Virus record (IMG/VR): IMGVR_UViG_3300024348_000097
Span: 1 to 42,030 of that record
DNA length: 42,030 nucleotides
Origin: a virus
Direction: 5' to 3' (one strand)
The notes below the pieces were generated by a model, which did no database searches, was not told the origin of the DNA, and saw nothing but the letters and a program-made list of their open reading frames with translations. The position numbers and the translations under genes are program-made. Shown here piece by piece: positions 19,266 to 27,478 of the stretch; within the stretch, counting starts at the first letter, position 1; each line of letters opens with the position of its first letter.

Positions 19266-20056
19266 TATGGGTTTTCAATTATATCTTGTTGAGCCATTTG
19301 CCGAGTCATTGAGTCTTTTGTCTGAGTCCCAAAATTCAACACACATTCGTCCATTAAACGATATAGAAATTTACTAACGTAAAAATCTTCCAGAGTAGTA
19401 GCTGTATTCGCTACGTCAATCACCAAGGGTGCTGTACGAATATAATCTACGCTTATTGTAACCAAATCAGTAGAAGGAGAAATTTTAAAAGACTTAGGGG
19501 TACTAGTTCCATCCGTCTGAGGCTCAAAACGAGGCGTAACAATACTTGCTTTGTGAAAGGGACTTCCCTTACGGTCAGACTGCATCTGTTTTACATCTCG
19601 AACTAAAACTCTTTTGTATGTACCAGTAGTCAAACCTCCAGTTCCCAAATCAAAGGTATCGCCTTTTACTTTGGTTACAGTGTATGAAGTTGAACTAAAC
19701 TTAACTGTGTCTCCCTTTCGCAAGGTATGATTGGCAGCAGTTAGAGTAGTTCCGCTTACGGCAGTAACTGTGAATGATTGCTCGTAATTTGCTGTCATAT
19801 ACATAATATGCATATAGTTAGGTAGAAGAGTACTAATCTTAACTACCCCAGCAACAGGAGTAACGGTCTGAGCCTTAACCAAGAATGGTATCATCTCATC
19901 GGCATCAACTTCTAAAGATTCCTTACGCCAATACTTATTTATTAAACGCTGTGTGCTCTCTGCAATCAGAGCATTGGCCTTTGCGTTATCTAAGTAAGCA
20001 GAATACGCCTTGTCTATCTTTTGCTGAAGATATGTCCAAAATTGTGCACCTGTCAT
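19265..20056 (-). CDS. Adaptor / head-completion-like structural protein (263 aa)
   Basis: I place the start at MTGAQFWTYLQQKIDKAY. The frame could be extended eight codons upstream, but those codons are made from the TATCTTTG promoter-like box at 20062-20069, so the shorter start is preferred. The N-terminal 60 residues are helical. A central beta domain follows (TVTAVSGTTLTAANHTLRKG), which looks like an inserted SH3- or Ig-like fold. The C-terminal helix reads DFYVSKFLYRLMDECVLNFG. Position first in the connector gene group suggests contact with the portal. The family is not identified. Confidence 0.55.
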   Translation of the reverse strand: MTGAQFWTYLQQKIDKAYSAYLDNAKANALIAESTQRLINKYWRKESLEVDADEMIPFLVKAQTVTPVAGVVKISTLLPNYMHIMYMTANYEQSFTVTAVSGTTLTAANHTLRKGDTVKFSSTSYTVTKVKGDTFDLGTGGLTTGTYKRVLVRDVKQMQSDRKGSPFHKASIVTPRFEPQTDGTSTPKSFKISPSTDLVTISVDYIRTAPLVIDVANTATTLEDFYVSKFLYRLMDECVLNFGTQTKDSMTRQMAQQDIIENP

Positions 20057-20061
20057 TATAT

Positions 20062-20069
20062 CAAAGATA
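20062..20069 (-). promoter_or_regulatory. TAnnTTTG -7 box, 5 nt before the start at 20056
   Basis: The minus strand reads TATCTTTG then ATATA and ATG, nearly identical to the sequence before the gene at 2224. There is no clear TTTG about 19 nt upstream; the terminator hairpin of the preceding gene occupies that space. Confidence 0.4.
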
Positions 20070-20085
20070 CAAAAAAACAAAGAAA

Positions 20086-20114
20086 GAAAAAAGGGGACAT
20101 TTCTGCCCCCTCTT
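20086..20114 (-). terminator. Hairpin terminator after the 282-aa structural gene
   Basis: On the minus strand AGGGG pairs with CCCCT (20107-20111 with 20092-20096), extended past one mismatch, and is followed by a run of T residues. It lies 26-50 nt after the stop of the gene ending at 20140. Confidence 0.6.
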
Positions 20115-20139
20115 AGAATTTATTCTACACTCATCAAAT

Positions 20140-20988
20140 TTAAATCTTGCCTGCTCTCTTCTTAGCACTAGCAGTTACCACAGGAATCAAATCTTTTAAC
20201 TCGCTTGGTAATTCTAAACTCTCTTCAATATTTGTCTTTGTTTCAACCATTTCCGCTTTTTCCATACGATCAACTTCTGGTTTAACATAATTCTCAAACA
20301 TATCAACATCGCTTAACATGGCAGCAACTACAGAATCAACACTTGTTCCAGCATTTCGTCCTCCGACCTTAAATACCGGTCCATCTTTTTCAACAATACC
20401 ATATGTAATTGCTTTATTTGCATATACCGTAGCCAATCTTTCATTTGAACGAACCCCCAAATAGTTTTTAACGTAGTCCTTACGAGCTATCGCTATACCA
20501 TTAAGGGTAAGACCTACCAAGTGCAAATATACCTCCATAGCGGACATATTACGTGGATTAGAGCCCAAAGCAAAAGCCAAGTTCATCTGCTCCTCGTAAC
20601 TCATACTAGAAACTTGTCCAATACACTCCAAACGACCAATCAGTTCATCAAATTCATTTTGAATCCTTTCCTCTTTGATTTCAAATTTAAATTGTTGCGC
20701 AATCAAGTTTGGATTAACATAACCATCTGTAAATACCAAAGGGTGATTTTTCCAAAATTGAATTACCGCTTTTTCTTGAAAATCTTCATTGTCTAAGTTT
20801 AAAGTCAAAGGAAAACCTTCTTCAAAAGTGTATTGATATACACGATCTGATTCTTCTAACATAGTAACAACTTTTTTACCTGACATCATCAAGTACATTT
20901 CTTTGTCTGTTTTTTTGTCACGATACGAACCGACAATGCTTACATTGCCTTTCGTCCTTTGTGGAATTAATAATGCTTTGATTCTCAT
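20140..20988 (-). CDS. Virion-module protein of unknown function (282 aa)
   Basis: The N-terminal third is beta-rich (MRIKALLIPQRTKGNVSIVG). A helical middle follows (NEFDELIGRLECIGQ), then a predicted helical bundle with VGLTLNGIAIARKDYVKNYL and an acidic C-terminal tail ending KKRAGKI. No catalytic or membrane motif is visible. It forms its own small transcription unit: a TATATTTG box 11 nt upstream and a hairpin terminator just downstream. Such isolation between the capsid and connector genes suggests a structural or assembly role made at its own level. Confidence 0.5.
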   Translation of the reverse strand: MRIKALLIPQRTKGNVSIVGSYRDKKTDKEMYLMMSGKKVVTMLEESDRVYQYTFEEGFPLTLNLDNEDFQEKAVIQFWKNHPLVFTDGYVNPNLIAQQFKFEIKEERIQNEFDELIGRLECIGQVSSMSYEEQMNLAFALGSNPRNMSAMEVYLHLVGLTLNGIAIARKDYVKNYLGVRSNERLATVYANKAITYGIVEKDGPVFKVGGRNAGTSVDSVVAAMLSDVDMFENYVKPEVDRMEKAEMVETKTNIEESLELPSELKDLIPVVTASAKKRAGKI

Positions 20989-20999
20989 AATAGTTTTTA

Positions 21000-21031
21000 C
21001 AAATATAAATTATTTTAATCATATAAACAAT
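21000..21031 (-). promoter_or_regulatory. Promoter for the 282-aa structural gene
   Basis: The minus strand carries ATTG (21028-21031), a 20-nt spacer, then TATATTTG (21000-21007), a perfect -7 box, 11 nt before the start codon at 20988. The upstream box abuts the terminator of the preceding gene. Confidence 0.55.
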
Positions 21032-21061
21032 AAAAAAGAGGGAGATTTTACCCTCCCTCTT
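21032..21061 (-). terminator. Strong Rho-independent terminator after the capsid genes
   Basis: A perfect 9-bp stem AAGAGGGAG (21036-21044) with CTCCCTCTT (21053-21061), an 8-nt loop, and on the minus strand a TTTTTTA tail. It sits 24 nt past the stop of the 250-aa gene and would end the capsid transcript. Confidence 0.8.
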
Positions 21062-21084
21062 AAGACAATAAAGTTAAACTAAGT

Positions 21085-21837
21085 TTACTTAACCAATAAG
21101 GTAGTCAAAGCAGTAGTTAACGCTGCATTGTTACCAGTAGGAACTAGATAGATGTAATTCTTTTCTACACTTCCGGCACCGCTAACAGTAGCATCAGTTC
21201 CAGAATATGTTTCGAACATAAATACACTATAGTTAGTTCCAGAAACTGGAAGACCTACTGTAGCATTGAAGTTACCAGAAGCCAACAAGTCTGCACCTTT
21301 AGCACCTAATTCTACGTTACCAGCAGTTGTAACTACCGCAGCCAAGTTAGCACCTACTCCAGCACTGAAGATAGGAGTACCAGTAACAGCAGTAAGGACC
21401 AAAGTAGTAGTACCAGATGCAACAACACGACCTCCCCAGAAAGGGTGGTTGTTAATTGCAGTACGGAAAGCATCAGCAATAGTAGTCGCAGTTGCACCTG
21501 AAGCGGCAGTAGTGTGAGTAAAAGTAGCTTGTACTTCGTTAGGCAAATTGTTACTGAAAGTTTGACCTTTCTCAGCACTCAAGATAATACGATAATCAGT
21601 ACTATTCGCAGCAGTTGGAGTAATAGTAACAACACGATTCACCGCAGCAGTGTACACTTTGTAAACTCCGTTTTTAATTCCCAACAAAGGAATTTGGAAG
21701 TTTTGCAAAGCAGCTGGAGTAACGACAAGTGTGTTAGTTCCACCAATTTTTAAATACCCACCTTTGTTTACGGCAGTACCATCATCGGCAGTACCAGCGA
21801 TGGTAGGGATACAATAATATTTTTGTGATTGTGACAT
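21085..21837 (-). CDS. Putative capsid decoration / minor head protein (250 aa)
   Basis: This protein is rich in Ala, Thr, Gly and Val (ATFTHTTAASGATATTIADA), with few charged residues, and reads like an all-beta surface protein. It follows the major capsid gene by 12 bp and precedes a strong terminator, so the two share a transcript, as capsid and decoration proteins often do. Its codon use is biased toward a few codons, consistent with high expression. I do not recognise a named family; a head fibre is an alternative. Confidence 0.55.
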   Translation of the reverse strand: MSQSQKYYCIPTIAGTADDGTAVNKGGYLKIGGTNTLVVTPAALQNFQIPLLGIKNGVYKVYTAAVNRVVTITPTAANSTDYRIILSAEKGQTFSNNLPNEVQATFTHTTAASGATATTIADAFRTAINNHPFWGGRVVASGTTTLVLTAVTGTPIFSAGVGANLAAVVTTAGNVELGAKGADLLASGNFNATVGLPVSGTNYSVFMFETYSGTDATVSGAGSVEKNYIYLVPTGNNAALTTALTTLLVK

Positions 21838-21848
21838 AGTTGTAAATA

Positions 21849-23195
21849 TTAGATAGCGAATTCAATCAGACCCATTTTGTCTGCAATACAATACAAACCA
21901 CAATCAGAAAGAATGTGGAAGTCAACACCATCAACATCAGAAGTACCCAAAGATACAGACTGACCGCCACTCAAGGCAGCTTTAATAGTTGAAGGATCGC
22001 TAGACTCAAGACCAATCATACCAGGAACGTAGTTCGCAATCAACTCATCTTGGTTGAAGTGGTATTTTTGAAGAGCAGCGATATTTCCAGAACCATCAGC
22101 TGCAGGAACAGCAGTAGTATCGATGAAGTAGATAGAGTTGCTCATGCGAGGCTTACCATTAATAGTAGACAATTCACCACGGAACATCTCGTCATCCAAT
22201 AAAGCCCAACGTACGAATTCGATTTCCAAACCAGCGTAAGCATACTTCATTACGTTCAAACCAGTTACAGAAGCACCACCAAAGGTGTTTGCAGTACCAG
22301 CGAATTTGATGTAGTCACCCAAGATAGTTTGTAAACGAGCCATAGCAGAAGATCCCATCAAAGCAACCAATTTGCGGCCACCTTCAGCAGAGATACGTAC
22401 CATTTGCTCCAAGAAATCGTTGAATACAGATTGAGTCAATTCAGAAGTCAAAGACAAGTAAGAACCACCATTGTTGATGATAGACCAACGAAGACCACCG
22501 GTAGTATAATACTCACCATGAGGACCTTGTTTGATTTGACGCTCAGAGAAAGCATATTTGTACTCCAACTGTTTAGCGAATGCTTTCAAAGTTAGATCGT
22601 CATAAGACCTCCACCAGAAATCACCATTCCACTTAACAAAAGAAGCAGTACGATCTCTACGAGATTGGTGAGAACTTTCACGAGTTACAGAAGTCAAAGC
22701 ATAATCTGTATCAGGAGTGTAGTTCAAAGTGCTCTTACCTGTACTAGAACGGTTAGCAGAAGCATCAAAGAAACGCTTTGCGTGTTGTCCAGCCAAGAAA
22801 TGAGTACCAGCAGTAAAAGAACTTACACTATGAGGAGCAATAGTCAAAGCATTAGCAGCAGTATCAACTGCAACAACAATACCTTGAAACAAGTTACCAT
22901 CAGCAACGATATCGCTAACACGGAATTTGCTTGCATCAGATACTGGAACCAATAACATACCACTTCCAGCAGCAGTACCATTACTAACAATTTTAGAGTA
23001 AACACCCAAGTTACCCAAAGAAGAAATCTCTACTTTACTCTGAGGAGTAGAAATAGAAGAAGCCAACTTAGAAGTAAGCTGAGTCAACACGTTATAACCA
23101 TAATCTTGGCTATACACCATTGCCATTTTATTAGGCAAAGAAAGTCCCTTAAGCAATAAAGATTGGCTTAAAGGAAGATTTGAAATAGTTGACAT
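21849..23195 (-). CDS. Major capsid protein (HK97-fold type)
   Basis: This 448-aa protein is assigned by position directly after portal and scaffold and by its pattern. An N-terminal arm is followed by a beta barrel insert (SDIVADGNLFQGIVVAV). The helical P-domain segments include FVKWNGDFWWRSYDDLTLKA and SVFNDFLEQMVRISAEGGRK, and then comes LVALMGSSAMARLQTI, which resembles the spine of podovirus capsid proteins. The C-terminal half ends with a Cys-containing strand (HILSDCGLYCIADKMGL). Usual capsid proteins of this type are 350-500 aa. An A-rich leader precedes the ATG, typical for efficient Bacteroidetes translation. Confidence 0.75.
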   Translation of the reverse strand: MSTISNLPLSQSLLLKGLSLPNKMAMVYSQDYGYNVLTQLTSKLASSISTPQSKVEISSLGNLGVYSKIVSNGTAAGSGMLLVPVSDASKFRVSDIVADGNLFQGIVVAVDTAANALTIAPHSVSSFTAGTHFLAGQHAKRFFDASANRSSTGKSTLNYTPDTDYALTSVTRESSHQSRRDRTASFVKWNGDFWWRSYDDLTLKAFAKQLEYKYAFSERQIKQGPHGEYYTTGGLRWSIINNGGSYLSLTSELTQSVFNDFLEQMVRISAEGGRKLVALMGSSAMARLQTILGDYIKFAGTANTFGGASVTGLNVMKYAYAGLEIEFVRWALLDDEMFRGELSTINGKPRMSNSIYFIDTTAVPAADGSGNIAALQKYHFNQDELIANYVPGMIGLESSDPSTIKAALSGGQSVSLGTSDVDGVDFHILSDCGLYCIADKMGLIEFAI

Positions 23196-23233
23196 TTTTT
23201 AGTTTTTTTTGTTTTTTTGTTGTCCCTTTTTCA

Positions 23234-24160
23234 TCAGCCAGGGAACATAGCTGCAAAAGCCTCTTGTGCGGCCTCAAGTCCTGAACCAACGCTACGAGAA
23301 CTCGAACTCATGTTTTTACTAGGATTACTCACTTCAAGAATAACCTGTTCTTTACCTTCGTTACGAGCCTTTGTTACATTGGCCTTTACTAAGTCTTTTC
23401 CATATTTCATCCATAGAGATACAGAATAAACTTTTTCGATGTCGAAACTACCATCTTCATTTTGAAGTGTAAATTCTTCATTGATGAATTTTTTCAAATC
23501 ATTTGACATTTCGTCCGTGATTTTTAATCCATAAACTTCTTTACCTACTACTTCTTTAGAATAATTGTCTAGTTCGACTTCGTATTTTTTAGCAATAGCC
23601 TCTTGAACTTCGGATGTCTGTTTATTATTTGCTGTCAATTGTTTCAATTTATCAGCATTTTTATTATCAAACTTCTGTTTAAAGTTTTCGGCCCATTGTT
23701 TCTTTTGGAAAATAGACGCTGAATCATATTCGTAATTTGCTTGTTCAATTTCTTCCTCTGTAAGATTCATAAATTCTTTCAAGCCCTCTTTTACGATTTT
23801 ATCATCCGCCCATTGTGCATAATCATCAATTTGATATTCCTTTACAAAGTCAGCAAGTGTTTTGCCTGATTTTTTGTATTCGGAAATAAGTTTCAAATCA
23901 TCATCTAATTCAAATTTTGGTTCTGCTACCTTTGGTTCGGCAGGCTTAAGATTACCAGTATTTGGTTCATCAGAATTATCCCACCACTCTTGAGTATTGG
24001 GTGTTGGTTCTGCTTCATTTGGTATTGCTTCTGCTGGGATAGGTTCAGCAATAATTGGTTCTTCTGTGGTAGGTTCTGCCATAGCAGGTTCTACTACAGG
24101 CACGGTTACAATCTGATTTCTTAACTCATCAGCAAGGTCATTCATGAATTTTTCGCTCAT
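23234..24160 (-). CDS. Scaffolding protein (308 aa)
   Basis: The protein is very acidic and mostly helical. Residues about 22-85 are a Pro/Glu/Ala repeat region (AEPTTEEPIIAEPIPAEA) and so probably disordered. The middle and C-terminal parts are charged helices (FMNLTEEEIEQANYEYDSA), ending GLEAAQEAFAAMFPG. Low complexity, acidity and the place between portal and major capsid gene are typical of phage scaffolds, which direct procapsid assembly and then leave. It has its own TTTG-N20-TAAATTTG promoter whose upstream box lies just past the portal stop codon. Confidence 0.75.
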   Translation of the reverse strand: MSEKFMNDLADELRNQIVTVPVVEPAMAEPTTEEPIIAEPIPAEAIPNEAEPTPNTQEWWDNSDEPNTGNLKPAEPKVAEPKFELDDDLKLISEYKKSGKTLADFVKEYQIDDYAQWADDKIVKEGLKEFMNLTEEEIEQANYEYDSASIFQKKQWAENFKQKFDNKNADKLKQLTANNKQTSEVQEAIAKKYEVELDNYSKEVVGKEVYGLKITDEMSNDLKKFINEEFTLQNEDGSFDIEKVYSVSLWMKYGKDLVKANVTKARNEGKEQVILEVSNPSKNMSSSSRSVGSGLEAAQEAFAAMFPG

Positions 24161-24168
24161 ATTTGTAT

Positions 24169-24200
24169 CAAATTTAATTATTTATTATTAATATTACAAA
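24169..24200 (-). promoter_or_regulatory. Promoter for the scaffold/capsid genes
   Basis: Minus strand TTTG (24197-24200), 20-nt spacer, TAAATTTG (24169-24176), then 8 nt to the ATG at 24160. Both boxes are perfect matches to the Bacteroidetes consensus. It lies in the short gap after the portal gene. Confidence 0.7.
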
Positions 24201-24204
24201 TTTA

Positions 24205-26427
24205 TTATTGTTGTGGTGGTTGTTGTTCTTGTCCTCCGCCCATAATTTGTTGCATCAAATCGTTCGGCATTTCTTCTCCATTAGCTGTTGATTTTTCAAC
24301 CATAGACGAAGCCATTTTTCCTTGCACATCTAATTCTTTACGATAATTAGCACCCTCTTCTTTCATTACGGCTGCGTTTTGTTGTTGGGCCATTTGCTGT
24401 TCTTGTTGTGCCTGTTGCATCATTTGCATCATGGCTTGTTGTTTTTCAGCATCTCTCTTTTTCTTATTCAAAGAGTATTCCAATTCACTCATCAACTCAG
24501 TATAGGTCTTCGCTCTTTCAATTCTCAAATAGTCAAGCATATCAATCATTTGATTTTGCATAGCTGCTTGAGCCAAACCTAATAGACGTTCTCTTGATGC
24601 ATCATCAATAAAGTCTTTTACTTTAATATAAATGCCAAGTTCTTCGAATTGAAAATCTTTAACAATCTTAAGCCATTGTTTGCCACGAGTTCCAATTACT
24701 GGAATTTCTTCTTCACTCTCAGCCATTAAAGAAACTTTAAATTGATTTAAAGCAAAACCCAATTCTTTTTGTATGAACTGAATAAAGCCTTGATATAAAT
24801 AAGTAGTACCCAAATTAGATTGAGCAATTGTGCCTGCTTGGGTTTTAGCACCCACATAACCACTTTGTTGTCCCAAAGCAATTTTTGGAACTGAAACAAT
24901 TTCTTCCATTAATCTTTCTTCTTCATTCCTTAAAGAAATAAGAAGATTTACATTAGGATCTAAAGTCATATCTACAACCTCTACCATCTTGGCTTCTTGA
25001 CCAGATACAAAATCTTCTCCTGTAGCAGAGCCATCTGTGATGTGAATACCAATACGCTCAAAATCAGAAATAACATCTTTAGCAGTAGAAGTACCAAGTT
25101 TCTGTCTATTAATTAAATAAACCTTTCCCTTACTGCGAGTCATCATTTTTGTAATTTCATTGGTAATGTAATCGATGCGATCTTGGTGCTGGTGCAAACG
25201 AGCAACTACTGAGCGATTTTCACCCATTACCATATTAGGTATAAATACTTTTAGTGGTAATTCAACGTCACCAGGATTATCATGCTTGCGAACTTGATTT
25301 GTAATTTCCTCAAAGTCAACTACATATTTGTTACCAATCAATGTTCCTTTATAAATTGTTTTAGTCCAATATTGACTTTTGCGACCATTACGAATCTTCG
25401 AGTAGTGAGTATTACCAAACTTGTCACCAGATTTCTCATAACCTAAATCTTTCATTCCAATCCAATATCCGGTTACACAAGCCAAGGTTGGAAGATTGTT
25501 GACGTTAAAAGCCCAGTTGGTTGCGTAGGGGTGTGTAGTCAAATCCAATAGCTGATACAGATTGTTCATATTAATCTGTTTAATCTCCTCTAGTTCGGCA
25601 GTAGTTAAAGAGTCTTGATATCTTTCTACGATATCAGTAATATTCAACCAATCAATTTTTCCTACAAAACGAGCATCTGTATTAAAATCGTCATCTTTCG
25701 CCCTATCTACAATAAGATTGTGAGGAAGGATAACATCAAAATATTGTTTTCCATTTTCTATTCTGTTTTCAAGTCCTACGTATCCCCCAAGTAGAGTATA
25801 CAAAAAGGCTTGTTTAAATTTTTCTAAATAACCATTACGCAATAAAATATCTTCGCACATGGTAGTTGCTATAATTTCTGAATACTCTTTATAGTCATAC
25901 TCCATATATCGATATACATCTTCGGGTATTTCGAATTTTTGGTCAGCATTGCCTAAAGGGTTATATTGAATTCCAAATTGCGCCATTCTCTCAAATAGTT
26001 CTGGCATATCAAATTTCAATAAGGACTGATCCAATAATTTTGTTTTTTTATTGATAGTCGCCTTGCTTTGAGATTTAACACTTGGTTCAATATTCTCAAT
26101 CATTTTAATGGCGTTACCCACCATATAGTCAACCAAAGAAGTTACCTTCTGTCCATTAATCCATACTGTAGGCAAATCACAAGAATTTTGGTCTTGTGTG
26201 GTATAATAATAATCTTTGTTATATTGTCTTCCTAAGTAGTAGGTAAACATTCTCACCACCTCATCAATGGGGTTTTCTAAATCATCTTTTTTTCTAATTC
26301 TAGAAATCCTATCGTGTCTCTTATTAAAGTGAGACATAATAAACTTGATGTTATTTTTGTACCAGTCCTTATTCTTCTCTCCAGTAGATAGAAATTGATT
26401 TGGTTGATTGGTTATAGTAAATGCCAT
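24205..26427 (-). CDS. Portal protein (740 aa)
   Basis: Assigned by size and layout: first gene of the virion module, directly before scaffold and capsid. It has the charged N-terminal wing, aromatic-rich core (ADARFVGKIDWLNITDI is typical of portal clip/stem neighbourhoods), the segment IALGQQSGYVGAKTQAGTIA that fits the tunnel region, and a long C-terminal Gln/Met helix (QQAMMQMMQQAQQEQQMAQQ) resembling the barrel or crown helices of podovirus portals. The portal dodecamer is the DNA entry channel and terminase docking site. No terminase gene is seen next to it. A promoter-like box lies 6 nt upstream of the start. Confidence 0.8.
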   Translation of the reverse strand: MAFTITNQPNQFLSTGEKNKDWYKNNIKFIMSHFNKRHDRISRIRKKDDLENPIDEVVRMFTYYLGRQYNKDYYYTTQDQNSCDLPTVWINGQKVTSLVDYMVGNAIKMIENIEPSVKSQSKATINKKTKLLDQSLLKFDMPELFERMAQFGIQYNPLGNADQKFEIPEDVYRYMEYDYKEYSEIIATTMCEDILLRNGYLEKFKQAFLYTLLGGYVGLENRIENGKQYFDVILPHNLIVDRAKDDDFNTDARFVGKIDWLNITDIVERYQDSLTTAELEEIKQINMNNLYQLLDLTTHPYATNWAFNVNNLPTLACVTGYWIGMKDLGYEKSGDKFGNTHYSKIRNGRKSQYWTKTIYKGTLIGNKYVVDFEEITNQVRKHDNPGDVELPLKVFIPNMVMGENRSVVARLHQHQDRIDYITNEITKMMTRSKGKVYLINRQKLGTSTAKDVISDFERIGIHITDGSATGEDFVSGQEAKMVEVVDMTLDPNVNLLISLRNEEERLMEEIVSVPKIALGQQSGYVGAKTQAGTIAQSNLGTTYLYQGFIQFIQKELGFALNQFKVSLMAESEEEIPVIGTRGKQWLKIVKDFQFEELGIYIKVKDFIDDASRERLLGLAQAAMQNQMIDMLDYLRIERAKTYTELMSELEYSLNKKKRDAEKQQAMMQMMQQAQQEQQMAQQQNAAVMKEEGANYRKELDVQGKMASSMVEKSTANGEEMPNDLMQQIMGGGQEQQPPQQ

Positions 26428-26433
26428 TACTTA

Positions 26434-26466
26434 CAAATTTAGTAAAATTTAATGATAAAACACAAT
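26434..26466 (-). promoter_or_regulatory. Late promoter in front of the portal gene
   Basis: Minus strand ATTG (26463-26466), 21-nt spacer, TAAATTTG (26434-26441), 6 nt, then ATG at 26427. Upstream of it lies the 13-bp tandem repeat at 26486-26509, a possible activator site. Confidence 0.6.
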
Positions 26467-26485
26467 TATGGCATTTAGTTATTCG

Positions 26486-26511
26486 TAGTCTCTGGTCCTA
26501 GTCTCTGGTTA
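26486..26511. repeat. Tandem 13-bp direct repeat upstream of the late promoter
   Basis: TAGTCTCTGGT occurs at 26486-26496 and again at 26499-26509, a 13-bp period. TCCTAGT also recurs beside it and again near 26518. It lies about 20 bp upstream of the predicted -33 box of the portal promoter, where a phage late activator could bind two adjacent sites. Confidence 0.6.
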
Positions 26512-26745
26512 TCTTCGTCCTAGTAACACTATTTTCTTGGGTGAACCACTATTTAAACCATACCCCCCTTTCCCCCCTTTCCTTTAAACAACTAAAAAAA
26601 AGTCGTTTGTGAAAATTGGTTCAGGTGTGGTAGTGGTTGTGATTCCCAAGATACTTTCTCGTTCATCCCCACACAGTCCATCAAGACATACCCCCATCAA
26701 AAAGTAAGGACTGCGGTGCAAACATAATATGCTTTTCTTAAAAAA

Positions 26746-27117
26746 TCAAGAATCTTGTAATTTTTTTATTGTGTATTCTATAAACTCCCCCCCTTTGGTT
26801 ACAATTACCTTATCTACGATCAAACGGAAAATATACTTGTCGTTGAAGTTATAACGCTTCTGAAGTATGTCTATAAATGGTTTAACTGCATTGTCGATAT
26901 CTGAGGCCACATTGGAAAACCCAATACGCAAATGAAGTTCTATGGGAATCTTGTCCCAATTAATTTTACAAGGGGGTAAAGAGTACAAAAGCAGTTTTTC
27001 GTACAGTTTATATTTTTCTGATTTGAATCGTCTGCCTTGCCAAGCTTCGTTAACTGATAAAGGCTTAACCTCTATTTTGTTTGAAAAGATTACTGTACTC
27101 TTTGGAGAGGTTTTCAT
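26746..27117 (-). CDS. RusA-family Holliday junction resolvase
   Basis: This 123-aa protein fits the family length of about 120. It has the N-terminal LSVNEAWQGRRFKSEKY, where RusA enzymes read 'SxNxxWR..R', and the catalytic acidic block SDIDNAVKPFIDILQKRYNF ending NDKYI, matching the D-N-xxKPxxDxL...D/N pattern with the key aspartates. RusA cuts four-way junctions during recombination and before packaging. It would work with the YqaJ exonuclease and SSB-like protein encoded on the other side of the divergent promoter. Its start overlaps the preceding gene by 53 bp; no other ATG precedes the conserved region. Confidence 0.85.
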   Translation of the reverse strand: MKTSPKSTVIFSNKIEVKPLSVNEAWQGRRFKSEKYKLYEKLLLYSLPPCKINWDKIPIELHLRIGFSNVASDIDNAVKPFIDILQKRYNFNDKYIFRLIVDKVIVTKGGEFIEYTIKKLQDS

Positions 27118-27478
27118 AATTCACTTCTAGATCGTGGAATAAGAATAATTCCACCGGCAATCCGAAGAATTCAGAAACAATGTACGCCTGCTTTAAGGAG
27201 TAGAGTCCTTTGTCTTCGTACAACACTTTATTGATGCTAAGATCAATCTCAACCCCCATAAATTCTTTAATTTTTTGAGCCGAACACCCTTCCCCGTGGA
27301 TACGATTGAGGAAGCGAACATTTTTCCTGAATCTATCCGATAGGTGTTGTACTTGTTTTTCGATTTGCGCATCGTAGTATTCTTTTCTTACTCTAGATAT
27401 CAATTCATTTTCAATTAGGATATTCAGTCCTCTTTTTTTGATACCAATGGTTTTACTTTCAAGCTCATCAAAAGTCAT
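27065..27478 (-). CDS. Candidate DNA-binding (XRE-like HTH) protein (137 aa)
   Basis: The N-terminal half is Lys/Arg-rich and helical (KEYYDAQIEKQVQHLSDRFR). The C-terminal half, SAQKIKEFMGVEIDLSINKV followed by LYSLKQAYIVSEFFGLPVE, reads like a helix-turn-helix of the Cro/CI type with the 'AxxFGxPxxxLF' ending. It is the second gene of a three-gene leftward unit starting at the divergent promoter. That place, facing an early operon, is where phage regulators usually sit. The fold is inferred, and no direct test of DNA binding is possible here. Confidence 0.5.
   Translation of the reverse strand: MTFDELESKTIGIKKRGLNILIENELISRVRKEYYDAQIEKQVQHLSDRFRKNVRFLNRIHGEGCSAQKIKEFMGVEIDLSINKVLYEDKGLYSLKQAYIVSEFFGLPVELFLFHDLEVNYENLSKEYSNLFKQNRG

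Larger units (their letters stand above)
26428..26745. other. Intergenic region between portal and RusA genes
   Basis: 318 bp without a credible gene on either strand. It holds the portal promoter, the 13-bp tandem repeat, two adjacent C6 tracts (26571-26588 area, ACCCCCC then TTTCCCCCC), a weak hairpin around ACAACT/AGTCGT at about 26588-26610, and one more ATACCCCC near 26690. Both flanking genes read leftward, so this region is also the 3' flank of the RusA gene; I see no clear T-tailed terminator. Confidence 0.5.

Noticed and set aside
19265-20080. Longer start (MFFCIFDI...) for the adaptor-like gene
   Set aside because: The extra eight codons are made of a TATCTTTG promoter-like box and are not protein-like; start at 20056 preferred.
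21266-21517. Ala/Val/Pro-rich rightward ORF opposite the decoration-like gene
   Set aside because: It is the mirror of the repetitive Ala/Thr/Val codons of the real gene; such shadows are expected there.
26560-26600. G-quadruplex from G6-AAA-G6 on the minus strand
   Set aside because: Only two long G runs are close together; a canonical four-run structure is not met, so I kept it only as a C-tract element.
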